A stretch of 64,000 bases of DNA from Fictibacillus phosphorivorans (GCF_001619875.1 NZ_LRFC01000023.1:434001-498000), one strand, 5' to 3'. Positions 48,933 to 58,310 are shown, numbered from the stretch's first letter. The notes: generated by a model not told the origin, from the letters alone. A program made the numbers and translations.

Positions 48933-49109
48933 AACATCACCCTTTCTTAATAGTTGGTTCAAGACTACTTCTTCTTAACAGCGCAAAAACCCTTCAAGAT
49001 ACATTTATTTACAAAATTTTTCTGCCATTCCCAGTTGTTTACCGTGCAGAATTATGTGAACATTTAAATAGTGAAAGTCGTTGGGGGAACTGGATATTTG
49101 GGGGATATT

Positions 49110-49886
49110 ATGCGTTTAAAAATATTATCTTTATCATTAGCAGCATTTTTAATGATGGGTACAGCTGCTTATGCTTCGACACCTTATACGGTTCAGCAAA
49201 ATGACACACTGTGGAAGATCTCACAAAGTAAAAATGTAAGCCTTTCTCATTTACTAGGTATGAACCGGGTTACTAGTTATTCAATCTATCCTGGTCAAAC
49301 AATCTACATTCCGTCTTCTTCAAGAATTTATACTGTTAAAGCAGGAGACACACTTTATAAAATCGCTTCGGCGTCAAATGTTAGTTTATGGGCAATTCAA
49401 CAGGTAAATCCTCAGATCAAGCAAATCAATTGGGTTTATCCTGGACAAGTTATAGACCTGCCAGCTTCTGCTGCTCAAAAACCTGCAGCACCGGCACCTT
49501 CTACAGCTCAACCTTCTGTTGGTTCCTATGCGACTCAAGTTGCACAGATCGTGAACCAAGAACGTCAAAAAGCCGGCCTTGCCCCATTAACACTTGATGC
49601 TGAATTAAGCAATGTTGCTATGGCAAAAGCAAAAGACATGATCGCAAAAAACTATTTTGATCATAATTCACCAACTTACGGATCGCCGTTTGAAATGATG
49701 CGCAGCTTTGGAATCAATTACACTGCTGCAGGTGAAAACATTGCTAAAGGACAAACTTCTCCACAAGCCGTCATGACGGATTGGATGAACAGTCCTGGTC
49801 ACCGCCAAAACATTTTAAGCTCTAATTATGACTCCATTGGTGTTGCTTATTACCAAGGAGCTTGGGTACAGTTATTCAAAAAATAA
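49110..49886 (+). CDS. Secreted LysM-CAP (SCP) domain protein
   Basis: 258 aa. Signal peptide residues 1-23 (ending AAYA), then two LysM peptidoglycan-binding repeats (YTVQQNDTLWKISQSKNVSL and YTVKAGDTLYKIASASNVSL), a proline/alanine linker (about 117-135) and a CAP/SCP domain (about 138-258) with HNSPTYGSPFEMM, AAGENIA and WMNSPGHRQNIL. This resembles the YkwD/SafA-like wall proteins of spore formers. GGGGGATATT precedes the ATG at 49110. A bidirectional terminator follows. Single-gene unit. Confidence 0.92.
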   Translation: MRLKILSLSLAAFLMMGTAAYASTPYTVQQNDTLWKISQSKNVSLSHLLGMNRVTSYSIYPGQTIYIPSSSRIYTVKAGDTLYKIASASNVSLWAIQQVNPQIKQINWVYPGQVIDLPASAAQKPAAPAPSTAQPSVGSYATQVAQIVNQERQKAGLAPLTLDAELSNVAMAKAKDMIAKNYFDHNSPTYGSPFEMMRSFGINYTAAGENIAKGQTSPQAVMTDWMNSPGHRQNILSSNYDSIGVAYYQGAWVQLFKK

Positions 49887-49911
49887 GGATCTTCCGCACG
49901 ACTTCCACTAT

Positions 49912-49944
49912 AAAAGCATGCAGCTCATTAGCCGCATGCTTTTA
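49912..49944. terminator. Terminator of the LysM-CAP gene
   Basis: AAAAGCATGC and GCATGCTTTT, perfect 10-bp stem with a 12-nt loop, T tracts on both strands. Confidence 0.88.
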
Positions 49945-50093
49945 TTCATTCTTCAAAAAAACTATATTTCTCCTTGAAAATAGTGTGCCTTATATCGTTA
50001 AAAATCACAATGTTCAACTAAAATATGAATTTTGTATATGTTTTGTTGATGTAATGGTATATTTGAATGAATTACTCTATGGGAGAGAAATAT

Positions 50094-50300
50094 ATGAAAT
50101 CTAAACTGCACAGCTGGATTCATAAAAATAAATTAGATAAACAATGGTTACACAATGTTAGCGGCTTCCCCGCGTACCAAGTTAAAAAACTCTTAAATGA
50201 CCCCCTATACAAGCCAGATGGTACAACGATGCGGATCGTATTAAGTAATGTTAAGAAGAAAGATGACTCCGCAAAATTGAGTGATTTTTGGGATGTATAA
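50094..50300 (+). CDS. Small HTH-like protein, unknown
   Basis: 68 aa, basic. A segment reading WLHNVSGFPAYQVKKLLNDP suggests a helix-turn-helix of Cro/XRE type, but the match is loose. GGGAGAG lies 8 nt before the ATG at 50094. It ends 4 bp before the stop of the convergent oxidoreductase gene, with no terminator between. Regulatory role is inference. Confidence 0.6.
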   Translation: MKSKLHSWIHKNKLDKQWLHNVSGFPAYQVKKLLNDPLYKPDGTTMRIVLSNVKKKDDSAKLSDFWDV

Positions 50301-50304
50301 TGAT

Positions 50305-52353
50305 CTAATTCTTTTCTTTTGTTGGTTCAACAGTAACCCTTCCTGAAAAAAATGTTGCACCGCCGCCCATGTCAGCGATACGGTCTGGAGTCAGCGAGTT
50401 GACCAGATGTTTAGTTGTTTGATTTGCGCTCCAAAGACCTTGCGTAACTGCTACACCAGGAAGAACATTTTCTCCAATATCTGCTTTAAGAATGCATTCC
50501 CCGCGTTCGTTCCAAACCCTTATCTGCTCTCCATCTTTTATACCTAATGATTCAGCATCAGATCGATTCAAAACAATAACTGGCTCTTTTTCCAACTCGA
50601 CATGTTTGGATTGGTTCGCAAATGTTGAGTTCAAAAAGTTATGGTTTGGCCCCGCTATAAAGAGGAGGGGATGTTCTGATTCCATTGGCAAAGGGGTGTA
50701 AGTCGGCAAAGGCGGAAAACCGTCCTGTTTCATTTTTTCTGAGTACAGCTCTATCTTTCCACTCGGGGTCGGGAGTGTGACAGGAAACACAGCCTCTGCT
50801 TTCATATATTGATGTTTTGCCAAAGTTTCATAGTTTATTTTAGATATATATGGATTCAGCGGATTTGTGAGCGCTTGATCAATTAACTCTGCATCTGTTT
50901 CTATAAAAGCTGTTTCATCAAAATCCATAGCTTTTGCTAAAAGCCTGAACACATCTGTGTTTGATTTAGCTTCCTCATAAGGCTCAGTCACTGGCTGCTG
51001 CAGCTGAATGTAGTGATGCCAATACGATGAATAGAAATCTGTATTTTCAAAGGAAGAAGTAGCTGGCAAAACAATATCTGCATACCTCGCTGTTTCTGTT
51101 AAAAATAGTTCATGTACAACTGTAAACAAGTCTTCTCGTTTTAAACCTTTTCGAACTTTGTTTCCTGCAGGAGCAACAACAGCTGGATTACTTCCATAGA
51201 CAAAGAGTGACTTAACGGGTGGCTCTAGAGAAAGCAACGCTTCTCCCAATAGATTCATATTGATTTTTCGCGTTTCTTTGTTTTTCAGCAAATCTGTACG
51301 CTGTAACGCATCCGCATTGTGATACAAGTATGCGGAATTTCCTTTAATCGCTCCACCGCCTTTTACTTGCCACTGTCCAGTTAAAGCAGGAAGACAGGAG
51401 ATTGTTCTCACAAACATCCCGCCATTGTCGTGATGCTGCGGTCCGTTGCCAATTCGAATTAAGCTAGGTGAGGTCTTTCCGTACATTCTTGCTAGCTTTA
51501 CAATGTCCTCCTTTGGTATGCCCGTAATGGCAGCAACAGATGATGGATCATACTGTTTTACATGCTCACAAAGCTCCTCATGACCTACCGTAAATTGCTC
51601 GAGGAATGAGGTGTTCACGATGTTTTCACCAAACAAAATATGCATCAATCCTAAAGCCAAAGCGGTATCCGTCCCAGGTAAAATCGGTATGAACCAATCT
51701 GCCAATCTGGCTGTTTGATTTTTATGTACATCAATTACAATAATCTTAGCGCCATTTTGCTTTCGAGCTTTTTGGGCAAGAGCGATTTGATGCATGTTCG
51801 TGCTCACCGCATTAATCCCCCAAAATATGAATAGTTTGGTGTGAACGGTGTCCTCGGGATCAATTCCATAGCTACCGCCCATTGTATATTTATAGCCTAC
51901 TGCACCAGCAGAATTGCAGATACTCCTATCAAGTTGAGACGCACCCAAACGGTTAAAAAAACGGCGATCCATTCCTTCCGCACTAAGGTTCCCCATATTT
52001 CCGTAAAAGCTGTATGGTAGAATACTTTCTGCACCATCACTTTTCAGAAGTTCTTTCCACCGAGTAGAAATCACTTCTATCGCTTCATCCCAGCTAATTC
52101 GAACAAACTCACCATCACCTTTAGTACCAATGCGTTTCATCGGATATTTGAGTCTTTTTTCGTCATACATTCGTTCTGTTATGTTACGTACTTTATTGCA
52201 AATAAACCCTTTTGTCACCGGGTGATTTGGATCACCCTCAACCTTCGTAATTTTACCGTTCTTTTTATGTAGAAGCAGACCGCATTGATCAGGGCAGTCT
52301 AGTGAACAAACGGAAGGAAAAATACCATCTGGCCGATCAATAAAAGTTGTCAT
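50305..52353 (-). CDS. Molybdopterin-dependent oxidoreductase (YoaE-like)
   Basis: 682 aa of the DMSO reductase/formate dehydrogenase superfamily. The N-terminal 4Fe-4S site is CSLDCPDQC with a fourth cysteine about 27 residues on (ICNK). The bis-MGD-binding core follows (YGNMGNLSAEGMDRRF, then RSICNSAGAVGYK) and the C-terminal dinucleotide-binding domain begins about 565 (LFIAGPNHNFLNSTFANQ). Cys in RSICNSAG could be the Mo ligand, but this is not certain. No partner subunit or membrane anchor is adjacent, and no Tat signal is present, so a cytosolic enzyme of unknown substrate. GGAG lies 7 nt before the ATG. Confidence 0.9.
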   Translation of the reverse strand: MTTFIDRPDGIFPSVCSLDCPDQCGLLLHKKNGKITKVEGDPNHPVTKGFICNKVRNITERMYDEKRLKYPMKRIGTKGDGEFVRISWDEAIEVISTRWKELLKSDGAESILPYSFYGNMGNLSAEGMDRRFFNRLGASQLDRSICNSAGAVGYKYTMGGSYGIDPEDTVHTKLFIFWGINAVSTNMHQIALAQKARKQNGAKIIVIDVHKNQTARLADWFIPILPGTDTALALGLMHILFGENIVNTSFLEQFTVGHEELCEHVKQYDPSSVAAITGIPKEDIVKLARMYGKTSPSLIRIGNGPQHHDNGGMFVRTISCLPALTGQWQVKGGGAIKGNSAYLYHNADALQRTDLLKNKETRKINMNLLGEALLSLEPPVKSLFVYGSNPAVVAPAGNKVRKGLKREDLFTVVHELFLTETARYADIVLPATSSFENTDFYSSYWHHYIQLQQPVTEPYEEAKSNTDVFRLLAKAMDFDETAFIETDAELIDQALTNPLNPYISKINYETLAKHQYMKAEAVFPVTLPTPSGKIELYSEKMKQDGFPPLPTYTPLPMESEHPLLFIAGPNHNFLNSTFANQSKHVELEKEPVIVLNRSDAESLGIKDGEQIRVWNERGECILKADIGENVLPGVAVTQGLWSANQTTKHLVNSLTPDRIADMGGGATFFSGRVTVEPTKEKN

Positions 52354-52496
52354 ATTTTTTCTCCTCTCCCTATCGTGTCTTCTATCCATTTGAAAGTTAT
52401 CAATTGTCTGGTAAGAAATATTTATTTTATTTTATCACAGCGTAAGATACGATGAGATATGGAGTCTTAGAAGACATAGAATTTAAAAAACAATGC

Positions 52497-52530
52497 AAAA
52501 AGCGACCAGAGCACAGCTTCTGATCGCTTA
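52497..52530 (-). terminator. Terminator of the TerC gene
   Basis: AGCGATCAGA/TCTGGTCGCT with an 8-nt loop followed by TTTTTG on the minus strand. Confidence 0.85.
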
Positions 52531-52555
52531 CTATTCCAACTACTGATTAAAAATT

Positions 52556-53335
52556 TTATTGTACGGAACCACTATTCTTTTCTGATTTCTTGGCTGGCGC
52601 AAACCATCCTATTAATGCGATCGCAATCAGCACCCCATAAAAAATAATCGTCCAAACGGTACTGTGTGGAAAATGATGGTCTAAAATTCCGATATCTTTG
52701 TGTGCCAGTGTGATTACAGCCAGCTTGACACCCACCCAAGCTACAATGGCATACGCAGTTGTTTCTAATGCAGGACGTTTATCAAGCAGCTGTACAAACC
52801 AGGTGGCAGCAAATTTAATTAAAACAAGACCAGCGATACCTCCTAAAAGCACTACAATAAACTGTCCACCATCCATGCCCCCGAAGTCATCAAGTGGTGA
52901 ATCAGGAAGACCCAAGGCAAGAGCAACGGCTGCCAAAATCGAATCAATCGCAAAAGCAAGGTCAGCAATAGCAATTTTTCCTACTGTCGGCCAAAAACTT
53001 TTCCCTGCGGATTCCTCTTCCACTTCTTCTTGAATGTTCTCGTTTTCTTTTCCAAATTTCGCTTTAATAACATGCTTTAACCCCAGGTATAGAAGATAAG
53101 CTGCACCTATCGCCTGAATCTGCCAAACATTTGCAATAAATGAGATCGCAAAAAGCGCACCAAATCGAAAGACAAAAGCCATTATAATTCCATAATTAAT
53201 TGCTCTTTTTTTCTGTTCTTCAGGTAAATGTTTTGCAATAACAGCTAGTACAAGCGCATTGTCAGCTGATAACAAACCTTCTAACCCGATTAAAATTAAC
53301 AATGCCCAAGCATACTCTAGCCAAATAGATTCCAT
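52556..53335 (-). CDS. TerC family membrane protein (YceF/YkoY-like Mn exporter)
   Basis: 259 aa with about seven transmembrane helices. The TerC motifs LEGLLSADNALVLAVIA (residues about 19-35) and IADLAFAIDSILAAVALAL (about 121-140) contain the conserved Asp/Asn residues. Bacillus homologues YceF and YkoY contribute manganese to exported metalloproteins or export manganese. I looked for a yybP-ykoY riboswitch in the 53336-53500 leader and could not recognise one. Terminator follows. Confidence 0.92.
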   Translation of the reverse strand: MESIWLEYAWALLILIGLEGLLSADNALVLAVIAKHLPEEQKKRAINYGIIMAFVFRFGALFAISFIANVWQIQAIGAAYLLYLGLKHVIKAKFGKENENIQEEVEEESAGKSFWPTVGKIAIADLAFAIDSILAAVALALGLPDSPLDDFGGMDGGQFIVVLLGGIAGLVLIKFAATWFVQLLDKRPALETTAYAIVAWVGVKLAVITLAHKDIGILDHHFPHSTVWTIIFYGVLIAIALIGWFAPAKKSEKNSGSVQ

Positions 53336-53506
53336 CTACATCTCTCCCTTATATATTTCCTGCTGCATGATAAGTAATAGCTATAGAATTCCCCGAATAG
53401 CCACAAGGTACTCCTAATTATCCTTATCTCAAAACGATTTCTATCCGATTTTGTTTTTTTATAGAAAAACTATTACCTGTGCCAGACTTTTAAACCCTTA
53501 TGTAAA

Positions 53507-53541
53507 CAAAAAACACTGTAACAATGGATGTTACAGTGTTT
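53507..53541 (-). terminator. Terminator of the YciI-like gene
   Basis: AAACACTGTAAC/GTTACAGTGTTT with a 7-nt loop and TTTT tail on the minus strand. Confidence 0.88.
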
Positions 53542-53554
53542 AACAATGTACTTG

Positions 53555-53851
53555 TTAATCCTTTATGAGTGAAACACGGAATGGATAAAGGTTCCCTGTC
53601 ATGATTTCACCTTTGATGGCTGGGTCATTCTCCATGATTTTTAGCGCTTCTTCTTTAATCGTATTATGAAGGATGACTATTCCAAATGAAGCATCTAAAC
53701 ATGGGCCGGCTAAAACCAACTTCCCCTCTTCTAATAGGTTTTGGAGGTATTTAAAATGGGATAGCATTATCTTCTGTTCGTTATCCGTTTGATTCTCCAT
53801 AAATTGAGCTTTTACCGGTATAATTTGATATAAGAATTCTGTCGTTTCCAA
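53555..53851 (-). CDS. YciI-like domain protein
   Basis: 98 aa, a ferredoxin-like alpha/beta YciI/muconolactone-isomerase fold. The pattern HFKYLQNLLEEGKLVLAGPC and ENDPAIKGEIMTGNLYPFRV matches the family; the histidine and aspartate proposed to form the active site in YciI proteins appear at SHFKYL and NDPAI. No enzymatic activity is established. Monocistronic. Confidence 0.88.
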   Translation of the reverse strand: METTEFLYQIIPVKAQFMENQTDNEQKIMLSHFKYLQNLLEEGKLVLAGPCLDASFGIVILHNTIKEEALKIMENDPAIKGEIMTGNLYPFRVSLIKD

Positions 53852-53913
53852 GTAATCTCTCCCCTTTATAGATTCACATTCTATAAAGATTGGAAATATC
53901 CTTTTGGTTATTT

Positions 53914-55137
53914 TTATCTTTTGTTTTTACTTGTGTCTGATTTTCGGTGTGCCGGCTTACCGCTTTTTTGTCCAGCTGTACGTTTATCTGACGTTCTTGG
54001 TTTTACAGTATCCTCTTTTATGATAACTTCTCCATGGTCAAGAAATTGCTTTTGAAGAGGAACATTCATTTTAGCCGTCCATTTTTTTACGGATGTTAAT
54101 TCAGCCTTTGTCACAAGAGAGACAACCGTTCCTTCTTTCCCCATGCGGCCAGTTCTTCCCGAACGATGCACATATTGTTTAACATCTTCAGGCATTTCAA
54201 AATGAACAACATGTGTAACGTCTGGAATATCCAGTCCACGTGTCGCCACATCTGTCGTTAAAAGAACAGGTATTTTTCCAATCTTAAAATCATTCAATAC
54301 TTTTTGTCTATCTTGTTTTGTTGAATTTCCTGCTAAAACACCCAGTTTTATTTTTTTATACTCAAGCTTATTAGCAAACTCATCCATCTTCATGGAACTA
54401 TTGATAAATACCATTGCTTTAATACCAGGTGTATGTCTAATTAACTTTCGCAGGTTATCCACTTTGTCACGGTAATCAGAAACCATGAAGGTGTGCGTTA
54501 CTTCACTCTTTACTGCTTCTTTTTCCACTTTAACAACTACAGGACCTACCGCTAATTTTTTTGACCATTCTTCTGTCTTATTATTGATCGTTGCTGAGAC
54601 AAAAACAAGCTGGCGGTCTTTTAAAGTCGCAGCGATTACTTGTTCCACATCTCCGTTGAAACCTGCTTCAATGATATGATCTGCTTCATCGATCACGATC
54701 GTTTTCACTTCATGTACTTTTAATTTTTTGTTTTGAATCAATTCTTTAACACGGCCAGGAGTACCAACGATATATTGCGGCTTCTTTTTCAGTTTATCTA
54801 ACTGGCGCTGCATGTTTGCTCCACCAATAAGTGATGCACCGCTAAGACCGCTGTTTTCTGTGAACTTTTGACAAACCTCATAGATCTGCATGGCTAATTC
54901 TCGTGTTGGTGCCAAAAAGAGAACTTGAGCATTTTTTACTTCTGGGTTTAATTTCGAAAGAGCTGGCAACGCATAAGCAAGTGTCTTACCAGTACCAGTA
55001 GGTGATTCAATAATCATGTCCTTATTTTCTAATTGATCTGGTATGGATCGTTCTTGAATGTCAGTTAATGCTGAAAAGCCGCTCTTGTCCCAAGCGTTTT
55101 GGATAAATTCCGGAAAAATATGTAGCGATTGTGTCAT
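53914..55137 (-). CDS. DEAD-box RNA helicase (YfmL-like)
   Basis: 407 aa. Full motif set: SPTGTGKTLAYALPAL (Walker A, about residue 45), PTRELAMQ, GTPGRV, IDEADHI (DEAD, about 152), SATI, TTDVATRGLDIP and HRSGRTGRMGKEG. A basic, low-complexity C-terminal tail (about 370-407) rich in Lys, Arg and Ser probably contacts RNA. It resembles B. subtilis YfmL, linked to 50S ribosome biogenesis. The start overlaps the stop of the upstream gene by 4 bp (coupled). No clear terminator downstream. Confidence 0.92.
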   Translation of the reverse strand: MTQSLHIFPEFIQNAWDKSGFSALTDIQERSIPDQLENKDMIIESPTGTGKTLAYALPALSKLNPEVKNAQVLFLAPTRELAMQIYEVCQKFTENSGLSGASLIGGANMQRQLDKLKKKPQYIVGTPGRVKELIQNKKLKVHEVKTIVIDEADHIIEAGFNGDVEQVIAATLKDRQLVFVSATINNKTEEWSKKLAVGPVVVKVEKEAVKSEVTHTFMVSDYRDKVDNLRKLIRHTPGIKAMVFINSSMKMDEFANKLEYKKIKLGVLAGNSTKQDRQKVLNDFKIGKIPVLLTTDVATRGLDIPDVTHVVHFEMPEDVKQYVHRSGRTGRMGKEGTVVSLVTKAELTSVKKWTAKMNVPLQKQFLDHGEVIIKEDTVKPRTSDKRTAGQKSGKPAHRKSDTSKNKR

Positions 55138-55673
55138 TTTTTATACCCCTTAAAATAGTCATTCATTTCGTTCATAGACGCGATTAATTGTTCTAGTACA
55201 AGTGAAATTCGTTCAGGTTCTTCTTCAGATGCTGGCTTTTGTAATTGAATGAAGATTGTATCGCGAAATACATGTCTTGGCTCTCCATATATATAAGTAA
55301 GCTTTTGCTGAATGTCACTTTTTAAATCTCCGCTTCCCCATTTTTTTAAAATAGATTGAAGCTGCTTGCAGTCTGTTTCAATTTCGTATACCGGTGTTTC
55401 AATGCTTACGGATAGCTTGCTGCCTGCTCCGTCAGGGTTGTCATTTAACTTCTCCATCGCCAAATCCTCAAGTGTTGACGTTAAGCAAATATTTCCTTTC
55501 ATTGATTCCCCGATTGTTGAGACCACGAAATCAATCGAATAGTTTCTTTCCATGATTGCATGATCCATTAAATCTTTTCGGTTTACTATTTCAATTTCTC
55601 CTGAAAAATCAAGGTCATAAACAGCTCCTTCGAGCACAACCTTTAGATTATCATAAACGGATGGATGATACAT
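55134..55673 (-). CDS. Hypothetical protein coupled to the DEAD-box helicase
   Basis: 179 aa, acidic, mixed alpha/beta; no signal, membrane helix or known motif. It starts MYHPSVYDNLKVVLEGAVYD and includes a conserved-looking RHVFRDTIFIQLQKP stretch near 135. It overlaps the helicase gene by 4 bp (ATGA), so the two products are probably made together and may work together in RNA metabolism (inference). I do not recognise the family. Confidence 0.7.
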   Translation of the reverse strand: MYHPSVYDNLKVVLEGAVYDLDFSGEIEIVNRKDLMDHAIMERNYSIDFVVSTIGESMKGNICLTSTLEDLAMEKLNDNPDGAGSKLSVSIETPVYEIETDCKQLQSILKKWGSGDLKSDIQQKLTYIYGEPRHVFRDTIFIQLQKPASEEEPERISLVLEQLIASMNEMNDYFKGYKK

Positions 55674-55730
55674 CTTGTTCTCTCCCTAATTTTTAAAAAC
55701 GGTATTTAATTACGGTACGTGAAATTTTTA

Positions 55731-56093
55731 TTATTGCTGCTCAGACATTTGAACTTTAAGCTGGTTCAGCACATAAAGAACAGATTTTACCATTTCCGTG
55801 ATACGCTTGTCTTTCATTTTCTTTTGAAAGACATACACGCCGAGGTATCCCATGTTTTCGGCAGCTGTTTTGATTTGCATCGGGTATAAATATTTAGGTT
55901 TATTCGACAAGACCCAATCCCTTGCAAGAGGCTCCCATTCTTTGACGCGAAAATGAACACGATCAGCAAAAGGTTTTACTTCTTTAAAAAAGTCCGCTTC
56001 TTCTTCCCTTATTTTTGTTTCCGTTCTATAAATATGAAACGCTTCATCTATATCAGCAATAAGATCGTTCGTTAATTTTAATAAATGGCTCAT
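55731..56093 (-). CDS. yppE: YppE family protein (DUF1798)
   Basis: 120 aa, all-helical, with VKPFADRVHFRVKEWEPLAR and YPMQIKTAAENMGYLGVYVF, matching the YppE/DUF1798 family. Function unknown. GGAGGG lies 8 nt before the ATG at 56093. In B. subtilis yppE sits in the ponA-recU-yppC-yppD-yppE-yppF-yppG neighbourhood, in accord with the yppC, recU and ponA genes found a little further along here. Confidence 0.88.
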   Translation of the reverse strand: MSHLLKLTNDLIADIDEAFHIYRTETKIREEEADFFKEVKPFADRVHFRVKEWEPLARDWVLSNKPKYLYPMQIKTAAENMGYLGVYVFQKKMKDKRITEMVKSVLYVLNQLKVQMSEQQ

Positions 56094-56189
56094 AAAAAAA
56101 TCCCTCCATTCTTTATATCCTACCAAAGAATGAAGAGACTTACACTTTTTGATTATTTTTGTGTGTTTATGGATATTCTCTTGTTATTG

Positions 56190-56285
56190 AAAGCGGTTGA
56201 TTTCCGCTCCAGATGCTCGCTTTCCGCCGGGCAGGCGTTGAGCTTCTTACGCACCAATCAACTTGTAATGAAGTAAGCGGAGGAA
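56190..56285. repeat. Structured GC-richer intergenic repeat-like element
   Basis: About 95 bp, clearly more GC-rich than its surroundings, with TTGATTTCCGCTCC, GCTCGCTTTCCGCC and closing AAGCGG. GTTGATT (56196-56202) and AATCAAC (56256-56262) are complementary, giving a hairpin-like outline. It resembles a dispersed intergenic repeat I have seen in other Bacillaceae, from memory and not verified. Confidence 0.5.
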
Positions 56286-56317
56286 CATGCTATATTATAA
56301 CTTTTAAAATAGACTAA

Positions 56318-56833
56318 TTATAGAGTAAACAGACTCACGAACCAGTTCTTTTTTGGCTTTTCTTTCACGTATAGTCGCTCTTCTGGAAAATTTTGCTTCA
56401 GAAGTGCTACTTCTAAATCTTGCAGACGAGCTTCCATGTTCTCCATCTTTTTGATCAATTCTTCAAGTTCTGATGCATGCTGCAGCATTTGGTAGGACAC
56501 GACGGCATCTGCTTTCTCTTCCACTTTTTTCTCTAAAGCTTCAATTGCTGCATTCAAGCGATTGAACTTCTCTTCAAATTGGGTTGGCAGTTCGAATGAT
56601 TGCTCTGTCGTTTGGATGGTTTGGATTTGAATGTCACTCATTAATAGTCCGTTGTCTAGCTGCGATTTAATTTCTTTTAACTGATCAATGTCATCTTGTT
56701 TGAATAGATAGTGTCCATGCTCATTCTTATCACATTGAATGTTAAAATGCCTAACCCAGCGTTGAACTGTTGTCGGATTCACCCCAAGTTCCTCAGAGAC
56801 AGTTTTGGTTTTCATCAATACCATTTCCATCAT
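56318..56833 (-). CDS. racA: RacA-like chromosome-anchoring protein
   Basis: 171 aa. The N-terminal MerR-like HTH (TKTVSEELGVNPTTVQRWVR, residues about 8-28, and HGHYLFKQDDIDQLKEI) is followed by a long coiled coil (about 75-145) and a short basic tail ending KPKKNWFVSLF. This layout is that of RacA, which binds origin-proximal DNA and anchors it at the pole via DivIVA during sporulation. GGGGAGGG lies just before the ATG at 56833. Somewhat shorter than B. subtilis RacA (about 184 aa). A generic MerR-like coiled-coil protein is the alternative. Confidence 0.82.
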   Translation of the reverse strand: MMEMVLMKTKTVSEELGVNPTTVQRWVRHFNIQCDKNEHGHYLFKQDDIDQLKEIKSQLDNGLLMSDIQIQTIQTTEQSFELPTQFEEKFNRLNAAIEALEKKVEEKADAVVSYQMLQHASELEELIKKMENMEARLQDLEVALLKQNFPEERLYVKEKPKKNWFVSLFTL

Positions 56834-57046
56834 GAATCCCTCCCCGTTTTCTTATGGTTACTCATTTCGAGCATTCTCCTTCCATCCCCTTCACACCTGA
56901 CAAAACTAGTTTTCATTCGCCAAAGAAAGTGGAATATAACGGAATCACTTCAAATTCGACACTCAATTTGTTGATTGTTTGTATATTCAGTCGCAACAAC
57001 TCCAAAACTAAGAAAAGTTCACGTGAAACAAAAAGGAGGTGCCAAC

Positions 57047-57187
57047 ATGAACCAAGACAGCAAACAACAGCAGCAGCAAAATCAGTATACGAACCCTGAT
57101 ACAACGGGTACTCAGAAGAAGGATCAAAAAGAAAACACAGGCTATGGTGATAAAAAACTGAATGGCCCAGATATCCCAAGCACGTAA
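57047..57187 (+). CDS. Small hydrophilic Gln/Asn-rich protein
   Basis: 46 aa, disordered, starting MNQDSKQQQQQNQYTNPDTT and ending GPDIPST. AAAGGAGG lies 6 nt before the ATG and a strong terminator follows, so expression is likely. Composition resembles minor hydrophilic spore proteins but no family can be named with confidence. Confidence 0.7.
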   Translation: MNQDSKQQQQQNQYTNPDTTGTQKKDQKENTGYGDKKLNGPDIPST

Positions 57188-57193
57188 ATAGTC

Positions 57194-57224
57194 AAAAGAC
57201 GGCTCACTCTAAGCCGTCTTTTTT
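57194..57224. terminator. Bidirectional terminator between the small gene and yppC
   Basis: AAAAGACGGCT/AGCCGTCTTTT with a 7-nt loop and T tracts on both sides. Confidence 0.88.
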
Positions 57225-58179
57225 ATGCATGCTGAATCCATTCTTTTAAAAGAATTCCTATTTTTAATTGTCGTTGTTTTTGTTTATACCAGTCTGTCAG
57301 ACAGATGTTATCTAACGGTTTAACTTCTCCATAGAACTTTTCTGTAGGCATGGTTTTCTTGTACCAGTCATTTCTCTTTGCTGCGTGATGCTGAATGACC
57401 GGAAAAGACATGCGTAAAAATGGCGTTTCTCTTTTTTTGTCCGGATAGATGTACTTCTCAAAATCATATCTTGACCCGGTATGTGTGACTTTATTGGAGA
57501 AGGACAAGATTGCTTTGCTCCACTTCGATTCAAAAAGAATGGTATATAATTTTTTCCCTGTTTCGATTCGATTCGTAGTTTTTTTAAATCCATGCACTGA
57601 GATTCCGATTATCTCTCCTGACTCTACAGGAAAAAGAACAGTGCTAAAATGCATATAATCTTGCAACAGAAACGGAACACTCGAAAATACCCTTCTTTTA
57701 TAAAACCCCTCGTTAATGACAGGCTTTTCGATCACATGCTGCTCGTTGATGATCAAAGATGTGCATATGCGCTTCAACTCTCTCATTTTCCAAAATCGGT
57801 TCCATTCGATCTCCATGAATCTTGAAACGCCAAAATAACTTAATAAATGAAAGAGTGGTATTCCTTGCAGTTTCGAATACTCGTACAGCAGAAGCTGAGG
57901 ATATGCATCTTGAAAGATCAGCCAGTTTGCCCGTTCGTACGTGAGGAACAAGTGCTTTCTCGTATCACTAGACAGCATTCTTGGCAGCCAGTCCCCTTTT
58001 AAGTCACACATGCTATATCCTGCATTCCTTGAAACCATACTCGCAAGCATCGCCCACCTGATTTCAGGGTTGCGCTTAAAAAAAGAAGCATAGCTTACGG
58101 TACGTGAAATATTATCACGATTTTGTGAATTCGTTTCGCTTCGTATGTTATGTATAATCTCCTCTATATGCTTCTGCAT
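57223..58179 (-). CDS. yppC: YppC family protein (DUF2515)
   Basis: 318 aa, soluble, helix-rich, basic. Segments YASFFKRNPEIRWAMLASMV, SRNAGYSMCDLKGDWLPRML and GISVHGFKKTTNRIETGKKL match my recollection of the DUF2515/YppC family. No enzymatic motif is evident; function unknown. It lies between racA and recU-ponA as in other Bacillus genomes, but is transcribed opposite to recU here. Confidence 0.82.
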   Translation of the reverse strand: MQKHIEEIIHNIRSETNSQNRDNISRTVSYASFFKRNPEIRWAMLASMVSRNAGYSMCDLKGDWLPRMLSSDTRKHLFLTYERANWLIFQDAYPQLLLYEYSKLQGIPLFHLLSYFGVSRFMEIEWNRFWKMRELKRICTSLIINEQHVIEKPVINEGFYKRRVFSSVPFLLQDYMHFSTVLFPVESGEIIGISVHGFKKTTNRIETGKKLYTILFESKWSKAILSFSNKVTHTGSRYDFEKYIYPDKKRETPFLRMSFPVIQHHAAKRNDWYKKTMPTEKFYGEVKPLDNICLTDWYKQKQRQLKIGILLKEWIQHA

Positions 58180-58310
58180 ACTGATTCTCCCTGCCTTTCG
58201 TCCTATTTTCTATCGTTCACTTTCATGCTATAAAATATTTGTGTCATATAAGAAAAAAGAGTAAACTAATGGTTATGAAAGATGCATTTGGAAAAAGGAG
58301 GCATAAACAA

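Noticed and set aside
53336-53500. yybP-ykoY manganese riboswitch before the TerC gene
   Set aside because: This family often carries one, but the conserved loop sequences could not be found on the minus strand here.
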